From positions 558,001 to 622,000 of the forward strand of contig NZ_JAGGNR010000008.1 of the NCBI RefSeq assembly GCF_018614975.1: a DNA stretch of 64,000 nt, in the 5' to 3' direction. Each line of letters starts with the position of its first letter. Position 1 is the stretch's first letter. Source of the DNA: Paenibacillus polymyxa. Its GTDB lineage: Bacteria > Bacillota > Bacilli > Paenibacillales > Paenibacillaceae. Below are positions 25,136 through 34,877 of this stretch, piece after piece. Made by a program: the position numbers and the translations under genes. The notes below the pieces were generated by a model. The model saw nothing but the letters and a program-made list of their open reading frames with translations. It was not told where the DNA came from and made no database searches.

Positions 25136-26881
25136 TTGTTCTCTGTACTTAAAAACCTGGCCTGGTTCTTCCGGCTGGAACGCAAACGATACCTAACAGG
25201 TGTCATCTTGCTTATTTTGGTGGGCATTGCCGAGCTGCTGCCTCCCCGTCTTCTTGGCAATGCCATCGACGAGATTGTGCGCGGTTCCATTACCGGCACC
25301 TCACTTACCCGTTATATTTTGCTTATTCTGGGAACGGTCATCGTGATCTATCTGGTTACATACGTTTGGATGCACAAACTGTTTGGTGGTGCCAATCTGG
25401 TGGAACGGCTGCTTCGTTCACGCTTTATGGACCACTTGTTACGGATGACTCCTCCCTTTTTTGAGAAAAACAGAACAGGAGATCTGATGGCTCGGGCTAC
25501 CAATGATCTTCGTTCCATTGCCACTACAGCAGGCTTCGGCATGCTGACCTTAACAGACTCTACAGCCTTTCTGGCCACCGTATTGTTCGCCATGGGCTTC
25601 CTGGTTAGTTGGAAACTGACTCTGGCGGCAATCCTGCCATTACCTTTTATCGCCATTGCCATGATGATCTACGGTAAAGCTGTACATCAACGTTACACCC
25701 TGGCACAGGATGCATTCGGAGATATGAATGACCAGGTGCTGGAATCCATCGCCGGTATTCGCGTCGTGCGTGCCTATGTGCAGGAACGTCTGGACGAGAA
25801 ACGATTCGCCGATGTGACCGAAGATGTGTATCGCAAAAACCTGGCCGTTGCCAGAATGGATGCCCTGTTCGAACCCACCATCCGCCTCTTTGTTGGACTC
25901 AGTTATGTGATTGCACTTGCCTACGGCATATATCTTGTATTTCATAATGAAATTACCCTGGGGGATCTCGTATCGTTTAACATGTACCTGGGGATGATGA
26001 TCTGGCCCATGTTTGCCATCGGCGAATTAATTAACCTGATGCAGCGCGGTAGTGCTTCACTTGATCGGGTCAACGAGACTTTATCGGTAGAGCCTGCCGT
26101 ACAAGATGTGGAGCAACCTGCTCACGTTACGAATCCGGAAGAAATTGCGATGCAGGATGTTACATTCCGTTATCCCAGCTCCACTGTTGACAATCTCAGT
26201 CATATCAGCTTTTCGCTGCGACGGGGTCAAACATTGGGTGTTGTGGGTCGTACGGGTAGCGGTAAGTCTACTTTGCTCAAACAACTGCTTCATGAATACC
26301 CTGCTGGTTCGGGCACCTTAAGCATCTCGGGTCATCCGATTCAGAATATCGCCAAAGATGACTTGCATAGCTGGATTGGGTACGTACCACAGGAACAAGT
26401 TCTGTTCTCCAAATCAGTTCGTCAGAACATTCAATTTGGTAAACCTGGGGCCAGTGATGAAGTCATCATGGAAGCCATTCGTACCGCCGCTTTTGACGGG
26501 GATCTGGGAACCTTATCCGATGGACTGGATACACTCGTTGGTGAAAAAGGAATCTCTCTGTCCGGTGGACAGAAACAGCGTGTATCGCTGGCGCGTGCCT
26601 TTATTGCTAATCCTGATATTCTGATCCTTGATGATGCCTTATCTGCTGTCGATGCACGTACTGAAGCCAAAATTATTGAAAATATACGCAACAAACGCTC
26701 GGGCAAAACCACGCTGATCTCGACGCATCGCCTGTCTGCTATTGAACATGCTGACCGAATCATCGTACTGGAGCACGGGAAAATTACGGAAGAAGGCACT
26801 CACCAGGAACTGTTAGCCATGAACGGCTGGTACCGTGAACAGTATGAACGGCAACAGGTCGAGTCCAATCTGTCCACGTAG
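25136..26881 (+). CDS. bmrC: ABC exporter half-transporter, BmrC/YheI-like
   Basis: The 581-residue protein has six membrane segments (about 15-320) and a C-terminal ATPase: Walker A GRTGSGKST, signature LSGGQKQR, Walker B LILDDALSAVD. Asp replaces the catalytic Glu after Walker B, as in the degenerate site of heterodimeric exporters such as BmrC. Length is near BmrC (585). It pairs with the next gene to export drugs or lipidic compounds. TTG start with AAAGGAAGGG. It is controlled by the promoter, leader peptide and attenuator at 24755-25068. Confidence 0.88.
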   Translation: MFSVLKNLAWFFRLERKRYLTGVILLILVGIAELLPPRLLGNAIDEIVRGSITGTSLTRYILLILGTVIVIYLVTYVWMHKLFGGANLVERLLRSRFMDHLLRMTPPFFEKNRTGDLMARATNDLRSIATTAGFGMLTLTDSTAFLATVLFAMGFLVSWKLTLAAILPLPFIAIAMMIYGKAVHQRYTLAQDAFGDMNDQVLESIAGIRVVRAYVQERLDEKRFADVTEDVYRKNLAVARMDALFEPTIRLFVGLSYVIALAYGIYLVFHNEITLGDLVSFNMYLGMMIWPMFAIGELINLMQRGSASLDRVNETLSVEPAVQDVEQPAHVTNPEEIAMQDVTFRYPSSTVDNLSHISFSLRRGQTLGVVGRTGSGKSTLLKQLLHEYPAGSGTLSISGHPIQNIAKDDLHSWIGYVPQEQVLFSKSVRQNIQFGKPGASDEVIMEAIRTAAFDGDLGTLSDGLDTLVGEKGISLSGGQKQRVSLARAFIANPDILILDDALSAVDARTEAKIIENIRNKRSGKTTLISTHRLSAIEHADRIIVLEHGKITEEGTHQELLAMNGWYREQYERQQVESNLST

Positions 26882-26893
26882 GAGGTCAATTCA

Positions 26894-28984
26894 TTGAAGT
26901 CTAATACAGGCAAAAGGCTGCTTGATTACGCCTTGAAAGCCAAAGGAACATTTATAGCTGCATTAATTATGCTTACTATTGGTGTTGCGGCCGAGCTTGC
27001 CGGTCCTTTCATCGCCAAATCCATGATCGACAATCACTTGCTCGCGATTGAGCAGCCTTTCTATGAGACGACAGCTTCAGATGAAGCCGCAGTCTACAAC
27101 GGTAAAAATTACAAACGCGAAGGCTTGTTCGAACCGGATGAAAACAAAGGTTCCGAAGTGCGGGTATTACAAGCCGGCAGAAGTTTTTATTTTGTAAACG
27201 AACCGGTCAATGCACCTGACGGGGACCGCACATATACGGATGGAACCCTCACGGTTACACGCGCAGGTGAGGTAACAGGCCAATATACGGCAACCCCCCT
27301 GTCCGCTGGTGAACTGTTTGCATTTTACAAACCGGAGATGCCCAGCATCTATCAATTGATTGTGTATTACATGATCTTTCTCGTGATCTCGGTCATTATG
27401 GAGTTTGGTAAAACATTCTGGCTGCAGTCCTCGGCCAACAAAGTCATTCAAAGACTGCGTAACGATGTGTATGCCCATATTCAGCGACTGCCGGTGCACT
27501 TTTTTGATAATCTGCCCGCAGGTAAAGTTGTATCTCGGGTCACAAACGATACAGAAGCCGTCAAGGATCTGTTCGTTGCTGTTCTTTCGAACTTTTTCTC
27601 AGGAATCATCACGATTACAGGTGTGTATATCGCACTCTTCCTGCTTGATGTTCGCCTTGGTCTGATCTCATTATTCGTGGTGCCGATGCTCATTGCGTGG
27701 ATTGTGCTCTATCGCAAATTCGCCACTCGCTACAATACGATCATTCGATCCCGACTGAGTGAGATCAATGCAATCATTAACGAGTCCATTCAGGGGATGT
27801 CCATTATCCGCGTATTCCGCCATCAGAAACAAACCAAGCAGGAATTCGAAGATCTGAATGATGACTATATGAAACACCAGAACAAAATGCTCAACCTGAA
27901 TGCCTTCACCTCACACAACCTGGTTAACGTATTACGGAATATCGCCTTTGCGGTTGTCCTATGGTACTTCGGTTCCAGCGTGTTGGATGGCACAAGTATT
28001 ATCTCCCTGGGTGTTCTGTATGCCTTCGTCGATGTCCTGGGCCGCTTGTTCCAGCCGATTACCGGCATGGTGAATCAGCTCGCCAACCTGGACTCCTCCC
28101 TCGTATCCGCTGGTCGCGTCTTTGAGCTGATGGATGAGAAGGGAGAAGCCGTAACCGATGGCTCCATGCCAAGATACAAGGGGAATGTTGTCTTCGACGA
28201 TGTATCCTTTGCTTATAAAAAGGATTATGTGCTCAACAATATCTCATTTAAAGCATCCCAAGGTCAGACAGTCGCTCTGGTCGGTCATACCGGTTCGGGT
28301 AAAAGCTCAATCATCAACCTGCTGTTCCGGTTCTATGATCCGCAAAAAGGCAAGATCACGATTGACGGTCAGAACGTCAAGGATCTGCCTAAACAGTGGA
28401 TTCGCGAGCATATGGGAATTGTATTGCAGGACCCGTATCTGTTCACAGGCACCATTGCTTCCAACGTCAGTCTTGGTGATGAGAAGATCTCCCGTGAACG
28501 AATTGAACAGGCGCTGCGTGATGTAGGTGCTGAACGTATACTGGCTCATTTGCCTCAAGGCTTTGACGAACCCGTCATCGAAAAAGGAAGCACATTGTCT
28601 GCTGGACAGCGTCAGTTGATCTCCTTCGCTCGTGCGCTGGCGTTTGATCCGGCCATCCTCATTTTGGATGAAGCTACAGCCAATATCGATACGGAAACAG
28701 AAGCTTTGATTCAGAACGCACTCGAGGTCCTCAAAAAAGGACGTACCACCTTCATCATTGCTCACCGTCTGTCCACTATTCGTTCGGCAGATCAGATTCT
28801 GGTTCTGCATCGCGGGCGTATCGTTGAGCAGGGTGCACATGATGAACTGATCGAGCTTAAAGGCCGCTATTATAAGATGTATCAGCTTCAGCAAGGTGCG
28901 CAAGCACCAGCGGTCGCAACTCTCGAGAATCCGTCAGGTAATTCCGTTCCAACCTCCACCTCCTTTGCCGGAGGCAATGCATAA
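26894..28984 (+). CDS. bmrD: ABC exporter half-transporter, BmrD/YheH-like
   Basis: The 696-residue partner has an insert of about 85 residues between the first two membrane segments (residues about 52-140, rich in Tyr, Asp and Thr), matching the extra extracellular domain of BmrD. The ATPase has Walker A GHTGSGKSS, a variant signature LSAGQRQL and Walker B LILDEATANID with the catalytic Glu. Thus this subunit supplies the Walker B Glu and the other the canonical signature, so one ATP site is complete. TTG start after TAGGAGG, 12 bases after bmrC. Confidence 0.88.
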   Translation: MKSNTGKRLLDYALKAKGTFIAALIMLTIGVAAELAGPFIAKSMIDNHLLAIEQPFYETTASDEAAVYNGKNYKREGLFEPDENKGSEVRVLQAGRSFYFVNEPVNAPDGDRTYTDGTLTVTRAGEVTGQYTATPLSAGELFAFYKPEMPSIYQLIVYYMIFLVISVIMEFGKTFWLQSSANKVIQRLRNDVYAHIQRLPVHFFDNLPAGKVVSRVTNDTEAVKDLFVAVLSNFFSGIITITGVYIALFLLDVRLGLISLFVVPMLIAWIVLYRKFATRYNTIIRSRLSEINAIINESIQGMSIIRVFRHQKQTKQEFEDLNDDYMKHQNKMLNLNAFTSHNLVNVLRNIAFAVVLWYFGSSVLDGTSIISLGVLYAFVDVLGRLFQPITGMVNQLANLDSSLVSAGRVFELMDEKGEAVTDGSMPRYKGNVVFDDVSFAYKKDYVLNNISFKASQGQTVALVGHTGSGKSSIINLLFRFYDPQKGKITIDGQNVKDLPKQWIREHMGIVLQDPYLFTGTIASNVSLGDEKISRERIEQALRDVGAERILAHLPQGFDEPVIEKGSTLSAGQRQLISFARALAFDPAILILDEATANIDTETEALIQNALEVLKKGRTTFIIAHRLSTIRSADQILVLHRGRIVEQGAHDELIELKGRYYKMYQLQQGAQAPAVATLENPSGNSVPTSTSFAGGNA

Positions 28985-29045
28985 CAGAGTAAAACAGAAA
29001 GTTCTTTAAGTAACCAATCAAAAATGATGTACTCGACGGCAACAC

Positions 29046-29099
29046 AAAAAACGATCTACACAGCTACCTCAGGGTTTGCGGTGTTAGATCGTTTTTTTA
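29046..29099 (+). terminator. Terminator of the ABC exporter operon
   Basis: AAAAAACGATCTA...TAGATCGTTTTTTT with a second ACAC/GTGT pair. It lies 62 bases after the last gene and has T and A runs on both sides, so it also can serve the leftward side. Confidence 0.85.
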
Positions 29100-29164
29100 T
29101 TTTCATCTGGAGCCATATTCCGATAATGTTTATTTCGCCAAGACAAAAAAAATCCGCGTCAACC

Positions 29165-29791
29165 TCATGGCTGCTGCGGATTGTCTATCCATCCTTTGAT
29201 CGTATATCCCATATACATCACGGTCTCTCTTGCGAGAAAAGGAAACTTGCTGCGCCAGGTTCGATACGCCGTTGTTCGTGTCGGAGATGGTACGGCATCC
29301 ATACCCAGTCCAGCAGCCAGCTTCATGGCCCGTTTCATATGTAAAGGATCACTCACAATCGTATAGGTTTGATAACCGGCCTGTTCACCAATCGGAATAG
29401 AATTGACCAGATTCTCCTCGGTAATTCTGGATTTGGTCTCTATGCGAATGTCCGCAGGATCTACTCCATGTGCGATGGCATACTTCTGACCCACTTCAGC
29501 TTCCGTATGTTCTCCTTCATCACTTGATCCACCTGTGAAAAGCAGATTACGAACGGTACCCTGACGGTATAATTCAATCCCGTGTTCAATACGTTCACGA
29601 AATACAGGTGAAGGGTTATCCCCCGCCACGGCTGCACCCAGAATGATTGCTGCGTCTGATATTCTGGATGAATCCTCATCCGTATAGGCTGATATACGTA
29701 CTGCCGTAACTACAGTCCACAGGATTCCAACTAATACTACAGCCAGAGCCGTCATTAATATCCAGCGTTTCGTTATCCGTTTGCTTGTCAT
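29165..29791 (-). CDS. YdcF/SanA-type membrane protein (DUF218)
   Basis: The 208-residue protein has one N-terminal membrane segment (about 10-31) and a DUF218 domain: AAIILGAAV, SPVFRERIEHGIELYRQG, LLFTGG, E-x-x-x-A...G, ESRITEENL-like (ETKSRITEENLVNS) and VSDPLHMKRA. Members act in envelope functions; catalysis is not established. ATGA overlap with the preceding gene implies coupling. Confidence 0.88.
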   Translation of the reverse strand: MTSKRITKRWILMTALAVVLVGILWTVVTAVRISAYTDEDSSRISDAAIILGAAVAGDNPSPVFRERIEHGIELYRQGTVRNLLFTGGSSDEGEHTEAEVGQKYAIAHGVDPADIRIETKSRITEENLVNSIPIGEQAGYQTYTIVSDPLHMKRAMKLAAGLGMDAVPSPTRTTAYRTWRSKFPFLARETVMYMGYTIKGWIDNPQQP

Positions 29792-30333
29792 TCATCCTCT
29801 TCCAAAGCCCTTGCTTGCATACTCTCGGTATGCATACGCTCCAGCGTTTGCAGAGCTGCTGCGGATTCGGCATCCAGACCAAGCTCTGCAATCCAGGCAC
29901 CCGTATATTGCTGAAGACGGATCTCCAACTCCTGTGCACGGTCTTTGAAATCCTCCAACTCCTTAATCATGCGTGATCGTCCTTCCGGACTGAATGTCTC
30001 GTGAATTCGTTCCTTGAAATAATGATGTACGATACGATTACGTTGCTGCCACAATTCATTCAATTGAAGAGTCTCTTCCTCGGAGAATGTAAAATGATGG
30101 CGCACTTCGTGAATGAGCTGCCCTAGTGAACTGCTCATTTTTCGATCGTACAGTTCTTCCAAATCCTCATCAGACACAGCCTTACCCTGAGACAATTTCA
30201 TTAATAAAATCAGATTGACCAGCTGCTGTTCAAGCGCCTGCCCGTAGTACACTGCCAATCCGTAATAGGCAAACAATTCCCTGGAGTGTTCGCTGTCCAG
30301 CATGTCACCATTCTGGATGTCTGTATTTTGCAT
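29788..30333 (-). CDS. Hypothetical helical protein with HEPN-like RNxxxH motif
   Basis: The 181-residue protein is all-helical by its sequence pattern and soluble. A central segment LNELWQQRNRIVHHYF has R-x4-H spacing, which is the RNase motif of HEPN domains, though simpler Q-R-N-x-x-x-H patterns also occur in HEPN-like nucleotidyltransferase partners without activity. The C-terminal third looks like a coiled coil. It is translationally coupled to ydcF. Function unknown. Confidence 0.6.
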   Translation of the reverse strand: MQNTDIQNGDMLDSEHSRELFAYYGLAVYYGQALEQQLVNLILLMKLSQGKAVSDEDLEELYDRKMSSSLGQLIHEVRHHFTFSEEETLQLNELWQQRNRIVHHYFKERIHETFSPEGRSRMIKELEDFKDRAQELEIRLQQYTGAWIAELGLDAESAAALQTLERMHTESMQARALEEDE

Positions 30334-30433
30334 ATGCGAGCGCCCCCCTTCAACCGTACAATGTTAACCATTCCATGTCCCTCTATCCTAACCAAACCAA
30401 GAGCAACATTCAAGTTATCGGGAAGCGCGTCTT

Positions 30434-31144
30434 CTAACTCCGCAGATCTCTTCTTCCGGACAGCCACACATGGATGAATAGTAATACCGATGCATAGAAC
30501 ACAGTCCATAGCGTAACCGAAACAAAAGAGTCCATCTTTGATTCATCAAATAACATCATCTCACGAACCAGATAAAAGGCTGGCGGAAGAATGCGGCCAA
30601 GCCATTCTAACGATTCTGGCGAACGTTCACTTAAGGAACCTTGGATAAACGAAAGTAATAATACAATAATGAGAGCAGGCATACTTCGACTAAGCAAGGG
30701 AATGTACGATTTTTGAAAAAATACACTGATGCCCAATCCCAGCAGTGATAACCCCAGATGTCCTAACCAGGTCATCATCCACTCCTCACCTGTGGGCTGT
30801 CTATCGAACATTCCCGCGAACACGGGATACAGCACAGTGATTGCGGTGAGCATAAATTGCATGATCGAGGCACAGATGAATTGACTTGTTACAACCTTAC
30901 GCCTGCTTCCTGCATGAAGGACGAGTAATTGATGCTGCCTCGCAGGTTCGGTATTCATCACCATGACTCCGAGCCAAGCAGCCGCCAGAAATAACAGCAT
31001 AGCCGTGACACTGTAACTGTCCGCAATAGGGTTGGGTTTGTACGAATAGATCAGCAGCATGGAGATAATATAAAAGATAACCGGTGCAAAATATTTCTGT
31101 GAGCGAATGTGGTGCCTTAACAAATATCCGGTCAGATAGATCAT
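30434..31144 (-). CDS. ABC transporter permease subunit
   Basis: The 236-residue protein has six hydrophobic segments and no recognisable motif besides ABC-2-like organisation. Its start overlaps the stop of the ATPase gene (ATGA), so the two make one transporter. The substrate is unknown. Confidence 0.7.
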   Translation of the reverse strand: MIYLTGYLLRHHIRSQKYFAPVIFYIISMLLIYSYKPNPIADSYSVTAMLLFLAAAWLGVMVMNTEPARQHQLLVLHAGSRRKVVTSQFICASIMQFMLTAITVLYPVFAGMFDRQPTGEEWMMTWLGHLGLSLLGLGISVFFQKSYIPLLSRSMPALIIVLLLSFIQGSLSERSPESLEWLGRILPPAFYLVREMMLFDESKMDSFVSVTLWTVFYASVLLFIHVWLSGRRDLRS

Positions 31145-32196
31145 TGGGCTTCTCCCCCCGCATCATCCATGGGAAACCTTAAGTCCACAGTTCCTGTGAC
31201 ATCTCCATGACTCGTATGTACAGCTGGATGTTGTCCTTCCAGCAAACTTTCCATATGTAATTGACTTTCCTCCTGTTGTACAGACACAACTGAACCGCCT
31301 GATGCCAGAATCATTCTAAGGACATCATCTGTTAATTGTTGAACTACTTTCCAATCCCATAACCAAGATTTTGAGTTCCCCGAGCTCGTATTACGAACTA
31401 AAGACAGTACTCCCGGTTGTTGTACAATGGATGGATCGTTAGCAAGATCCTCCCCAGCTTCCGCCAGACTTTGAATACATACAACGGGTTCGCCAATTTG
31501 TAGTATATCCTCACGACTCCAGTAGCGGAGCACGCGGCCTTTCTTTAACACAATCACCTGGTCTGCCAAACGTTCAATAAGCAACGGTTCATGACAAGCT
31601 GTAACGATGGATGTCCCTTCATCCTTCCATTGTCCCAATAAGGATACAATGGCCTCTTGAGCTGGAATATCCAAGCCAGACAACGGTTCATCCAGCAACA
31701 AAAGACCACCCGGTCCAGGTAACAGGGCCTGAATCAAATTTACTTTTTGCAATGTGCCCTTGGATAATAAGGGTAACTTCTGATCGATCGCGGTATCCAG
31801 ATATAAAAGTTCACTAAGTTCTCTAATCCGCTCACGCAGTATTTCGGGGCGGATGCCCCGAATCCGTCCCATGTCCCACAAGTACTCTCCAGAGGTAAAG
31901 GGTAAACGTGGCAGGCCATCTACTGCATACCCATCAGAACCCTTCATTGTGCGCTGGATCGATCCTGTATCGGGTAACAAAATACCTGCCAACATACGTA
32001 GCAACGTGCTTTTGCCGGATCCGTTTCTGCCAACAAGCACAGCACATTCGCCCTGTTTCACTTCCAGATTAATTTGATTCAGCACCTGAGTACTGCCTAA
32101 TCGCTTGCTCACTTGTTGAAGCAACATACCTCGACCTGATGAGTCTGGTACATCTTGATCGGCTTTTTTGAAAAGTCCACGTATACTCCTTATCAC
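31141..32196 (-). CDS. ABC transporter ATP-binding protein
   Basis: The 351-residue protein has Walker A GRNGSGKST (about 55-63), Walker B LLLLDEPLSGLD and the switch His in TACHEP. The signature reads LSKGTLQK instead of LSGGQ, as in some ABC-2-type ATPases. About 100 extra C-terminal residues follow the ATPase domain. A GTG start six bases after the argS stop is used; the ribosome site is poor, suggesting coupling to argS. It forms a transporter with the next gene. Confidence 0.82.
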   Translation of the reverse strand: MIRSIRGLFKKADQDVPDSSGRGMLLQQVSKRLGSTQVLNQINLEVKQGECAVLVGRNGSGKSTLLRMLAGILLPDTGSIQRTMKGSDGYAVDGLPRLPFTSGEYLWDMGRIRGIRPEILRERIRELSELLYLDTAIDQKLPLLSKGTLQKVNLIQALLPGPGGLLLLDEPLSGLDIPAQEAIVSLLGQWKDEGTSIVTACHEPLLIERLADQVIVLKKGRVLRYWSREDILQIGEPVVCIQSLAEAGEDLANDPSIVQQPGVLSLVRNTSSGNSKSWLWDWKVVQQLTDDVLRMILASGGSVVSVQQEESQLHMESLLEGQHPAVHTSHGDVTGTVDLRFPMDDAGGEAQ

Positions 32197-32202
32197 CTGG
32201 GA

Positions 32203-33942
32203 TCACATCCGCTCTGGAGCTTGCACACCTAGCAAATGTAAACTGTACGCGAGGCGTTCGGCAGTCCGTTTGGCCAAGTCTACCCGGAAGGACCTTACAT
32301 CAGATGGCGCATCCACAATCCGTTCGGCGTGATAGAAGCGGTTGAACGCTTGTGCGACATCTATTGTATATTTGGCAATGACCGAAGGCTCATTCCGATG
32401 AATTGCTTTTTCCAGATACTCGGGATATTCACCTAGCAGTTTCAGCAACGCCCAAGCGGTATCTCCGATACTGGATGAAGTGGTCACTGTTTCATTATCA
32501 CCATCCGTAAGGCTGGAGTTAGTCAGATGGTTGTCATTTTCCACACGGATCGCCTCTTCTGCCTTGGCAAGCACACTTTGAATCCGGGCATGGGTGTATT
32601 GCACATAAGGTCCGGTCTCCCCTTCAAAACTCACGGCATCTTCCAGGGAGAAGTCCACATCGTTTAACCGATTATTGCGCAGATCACCGAAGACAATGGC
32701 ACCTACACCAACAGCCTCAGCCACCTTCTGAGGGTTCTCCAGATTCGGGTTTTTCTCCTGAATAGTCTGCAAAGCACGAGCGACTGCCTCATCCAACACT
32801 TCCTGCAAGAAGACGACTTTACCGCGGCGTGTAGACATTTTCCGTCCCTCAAAACGCATTAAGCCAAACGGGATATGTTCACACTTCGCAGACCATTCAT
32901 GCCCCATCCGGGATAAGACCGCAAATACCTGACGGAAATGTAACTTCTGCTCGCCTCCGACCACGTATAACAACCGATCTGCCTTCATCACCTCATGACG
33001 ATACACCGCCGTAGCCAAATCCCGAGTAGGATAGATGGTTGTCCCATCTTTTTTGATAATCAGGCACGGGGGCATGTTCTCGTCCTCCAGACGTACCACG
33101 AGTGCTCCGTCACTCTCTTCAAGTAAACCTTTTGTCTTCAGTTCTTCAACCACTGCGCCCATCTTGTCATTGTAAAAGCTCTCTCCCAGCGTATGGTCGA
33201 ACTGTACATTCAGACGTTCATACATCCGGTTGAATTCCTTCATGCTCACTTCCACAAAGAACGCCCATAACCGCTGTGCTTCATCATCCCCTTGCTCCAG
33301 CTTGCGGAACCACTCCCGTGCCTCCATCTCCAGAGAAGGATCGTTCTCCGCCTCATCGTGGAAGCGCACATACAGCTCCAGAGAAGTACGGATCGGGTCA
33401 GCCTCCAACGCTTCATCATTGCCCCACCGTTTGTAGGCTGCAATCTGCTTGCCAAACTGGGTTCCCCAGTCTCCCAGGTGATTCACACTTACAGAGGTAT
33501 AACCCGCTTCGTTATACAACCGATACAGTGCTGCACCGATTACAGTAGAACGCAAATGTCCGATTCCGAAGGGTTTTGCGATGTTAGGTGAAGACATATC
33601 AATCACAACACGCGAACCTTGACCAAGCTGAAGCTTACCAAATCCGGCATTCCCCAGTTCTTTCAGCAGATTCGGCGCGAGCTTCTCCCGATTGAAGTGG
33701 ATATTTACATACGGCCCGACGGGAGTCGCTTCAATTCCAGATGCCTGCAATCCCGATGCGAGCTCGATCGCAATGACTGCCGGTGCTTTTTTCAATGATT
33801 TCGCCAATGCAAAACAAGGGAATGCTGCATCACCCATCTCTGCCTGTGGTGGGACTTCCAGTAATCTCAGAACCTCTTGTTCATTCAATCCCGTTAAAGG
33901 GGCAATATCGGCCGCAGCCTGCTTCATCAACATGTCAAACAC
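32203..33942 (-). CDS. argS: Arginyl-tRNA synthetase
   Basis: The 579-residue class I synthetase has the ArgRS N-terminal Add-1 domain, HIGH-like GIGHLRST in SSPNIAKPFGIGHLRST, and a C-terminal DALR-type anticodon domain ending LLGVQAPERM. It charges tRNA-Arg. It is slightly longer than the usual 550-560 residues because of a Ser/Thr/Asp-rich insert (ENDNHLTNSSLTDGDNE, about 492-508). A T-box leader precedes it, so expression should rise when tRNA-Arg is uncharged. The ABC ATPase gene follows immediately. Confidence 0.95.
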   Translation of the reverse strand: MFDMLMKQAAADIAPLTGLNEQEVLRLLEVPPQAEMGDAAFPCFALAKSLKKAPAVIAIELASGLQASGIEATPVGPYVNIHFNREKLAPNLLKELGNAGFGKLQLGQGSRVVIDMSSPNIAKPFGIGHLRSTVIGAALYRLYNEAGYTSVSVNHLGDWGTQFGKQIAAYKRWGNDEALEADPIRTSLELYVRFHDEAENDPSLEMEAREWFRKLEQGDDEAQRLWAFFVEVSMKEFNRMYERLNVQFDHTLGESFYNDKMGAVVEELKTKGLLEESDGALVVRLEDENMPPCLIIKKDGTTIYPTRDLATAVYRHEVMKADRLLYVVGGEQKLHFRQVFAVLSRMGHEWSAKCEHIPFGLMRFEGRKMSTRRGKVVFLQEVLDEAVARALQTIQEKNPNLENPQKVAEAVGVGAIVFGDLRNNRLNDVDFSLEDAVSFEGETGPYVQYTHARIQSVLAKAEEAIRVENDNHLTNSSLTDGDNETVTTSSSIGDTAWALLKLLGEYPEYLEKAIHRNEPSVIAKYTIDVAQAFNRFYHAERIVDAPSDVRSFRVDLAKRTAERLAYSLHLLGVQAPERM

Positions 33943-33982
33943 TCCTTATCCATTCATTATTGGCTGAAAATAAACACAAAAA

Positions 33983-34304
33983 AGCTCTCGTCTCTAAATA
34001 AGAGACGAGAGCTGACTTAACAGTTCCCGCGGTACCACTCTAGGTGAACAGCTACTCCTAATATGCATCAACATGCATACCAGTAGAACCTGTTCCGCTC
34101 GATGCGTATAACGGTCGCAAGCCGAATTACCCTCAGACAGATATGGCCTATCCCCAATCGGGATACGTACATCTTTTCGGATAACCATCTCACGGGTGCG
34201 GTTCACTCAGGTCATGTCATACCGGCTTTCACCTCTCCCGGCTCGCTGTCATGTATGGATCTGGCTACTCTCCCGATCATTGATATTCTTCGTTTCAATT
34301 CATT
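33983..34304 (-). promoter_or_regulatory. T-box leader of argS, Arg specifier CGC
   Basis: On the minus strand the leader contains the T-box core GAGTGGTACCGCGGGAA (34024-34041 region) followed by a terminator (AGCTCTCGTCTCT...AGAGACGAGAGCT, 33983-34013, then six T). Stem I lies upstream with GGGAGAGTAG and AGCCGGGAGAGG features. The specifier is probably CGC (34198-34200), followed by A, matching Arg and the gene downstream. Confidence 0.9.
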
Positions 34305-34310
34305 GCCATC

Positions 34311-34339
34311 ATTATACATACCATGATCAGAATTGGCAA
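34311..34339 (-). promoter_or_regulatory. SigA-type promoter of the argS leader
   Basis: TTGCCA (34339-34334), a 17-base spacer and TATAAT (34316-34311) on the minus strand, just upstream of the T-box leader. Confidence 0.85.
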
Positions 34340-34352
34340 CCTGCATTAAAAA

Positions 34353-34422
34353 TCCCCTACTGAAAGGCAACACTTAGGCACATCGTCTCAGATGCCTGTG
34401 TTCACTGCCTTCCCTTAGGGGA
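34353..34422 (-). terminator. Long nested terminator of the Cys-rich gene
   Basis: On the minus strand TCCCCTA pairs with TAGGGGA, AAGGCA with TGCCTT, and CAGGCATC with GATGTGCCT, followed by ATTTTTAATG. It lies 46 bases after the stop codon. Unusually long for a terminator. Confidence 0.75.
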
Positions 34423-34468
34423 CAACGGTCATTATCAATTTTAATTATATATTCCAGTGAAATAATAT

Positions 34469-34804
34469 TTACGCCACTGCTGCCATCAACCGGCAAGCTT
34501 CTGCACATCTGCGGCAAGCCTCTGCACATGCTTGGCAGTGATCGTGGTGGTGTTTGCCACACTCTGCGGCGCAAGCTTCACAAGCTTTCACACATAATTC
34601 GCATATTTCGGCAACGAAATCACTTCCACGTGTCATCGCTTGTGCGGCAAAACTGCAGATCTCCGCACATTCCCGATTCAAACGTATGCAATCACGCAGC
34701 ATCGCCAGATCATATTCTTTCAGACTCGATATGTAACATACGTTGCAAGCATTCATGCATTCCAGGCAAGCATCGATACATTGTTGAACTTGTTGTTGTG
34801 TCAT
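34469..34804 (-). CDS. Four-helix Cys-rich copper-binding protein (DUF326/Csp-like)
   Basis: The 111-residue protein has about 15 Cys in C-x2-3-C and C-x6-C spacing along four helices (CIDACLECMNACNVC, CAEICSFAAQ, CELCVKACEACAAEC, CQACAEACRRCAEAC) plus an HHHDH cluster. This is the DUF326 copper-storage-like family, which keeps Cu(I) inside the helix bundle. No signal peptide, so a cytosolic store. It follows the COG0523 gene, separated by 73 bases, which suggests a shared role in metal handling. Confidence 0.88.
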   Translation of the reverse strand: MTQQQVQQCIDACLECMNACNVCYISSLKEYDLAMLRDCIRLNRECAEICSFAAQAMTRGSDFVAEICELCVKACEACAAECGKHHHDHCQACAEACRRCAEACRLMAAVA

Positions 34805-34877
34805 TTAAAGTTACCTCCCAGGCAAAGTTTGCTATGCTTCTTAATACCCAGTTCGGAGGAATATTGAATCATCTAAC

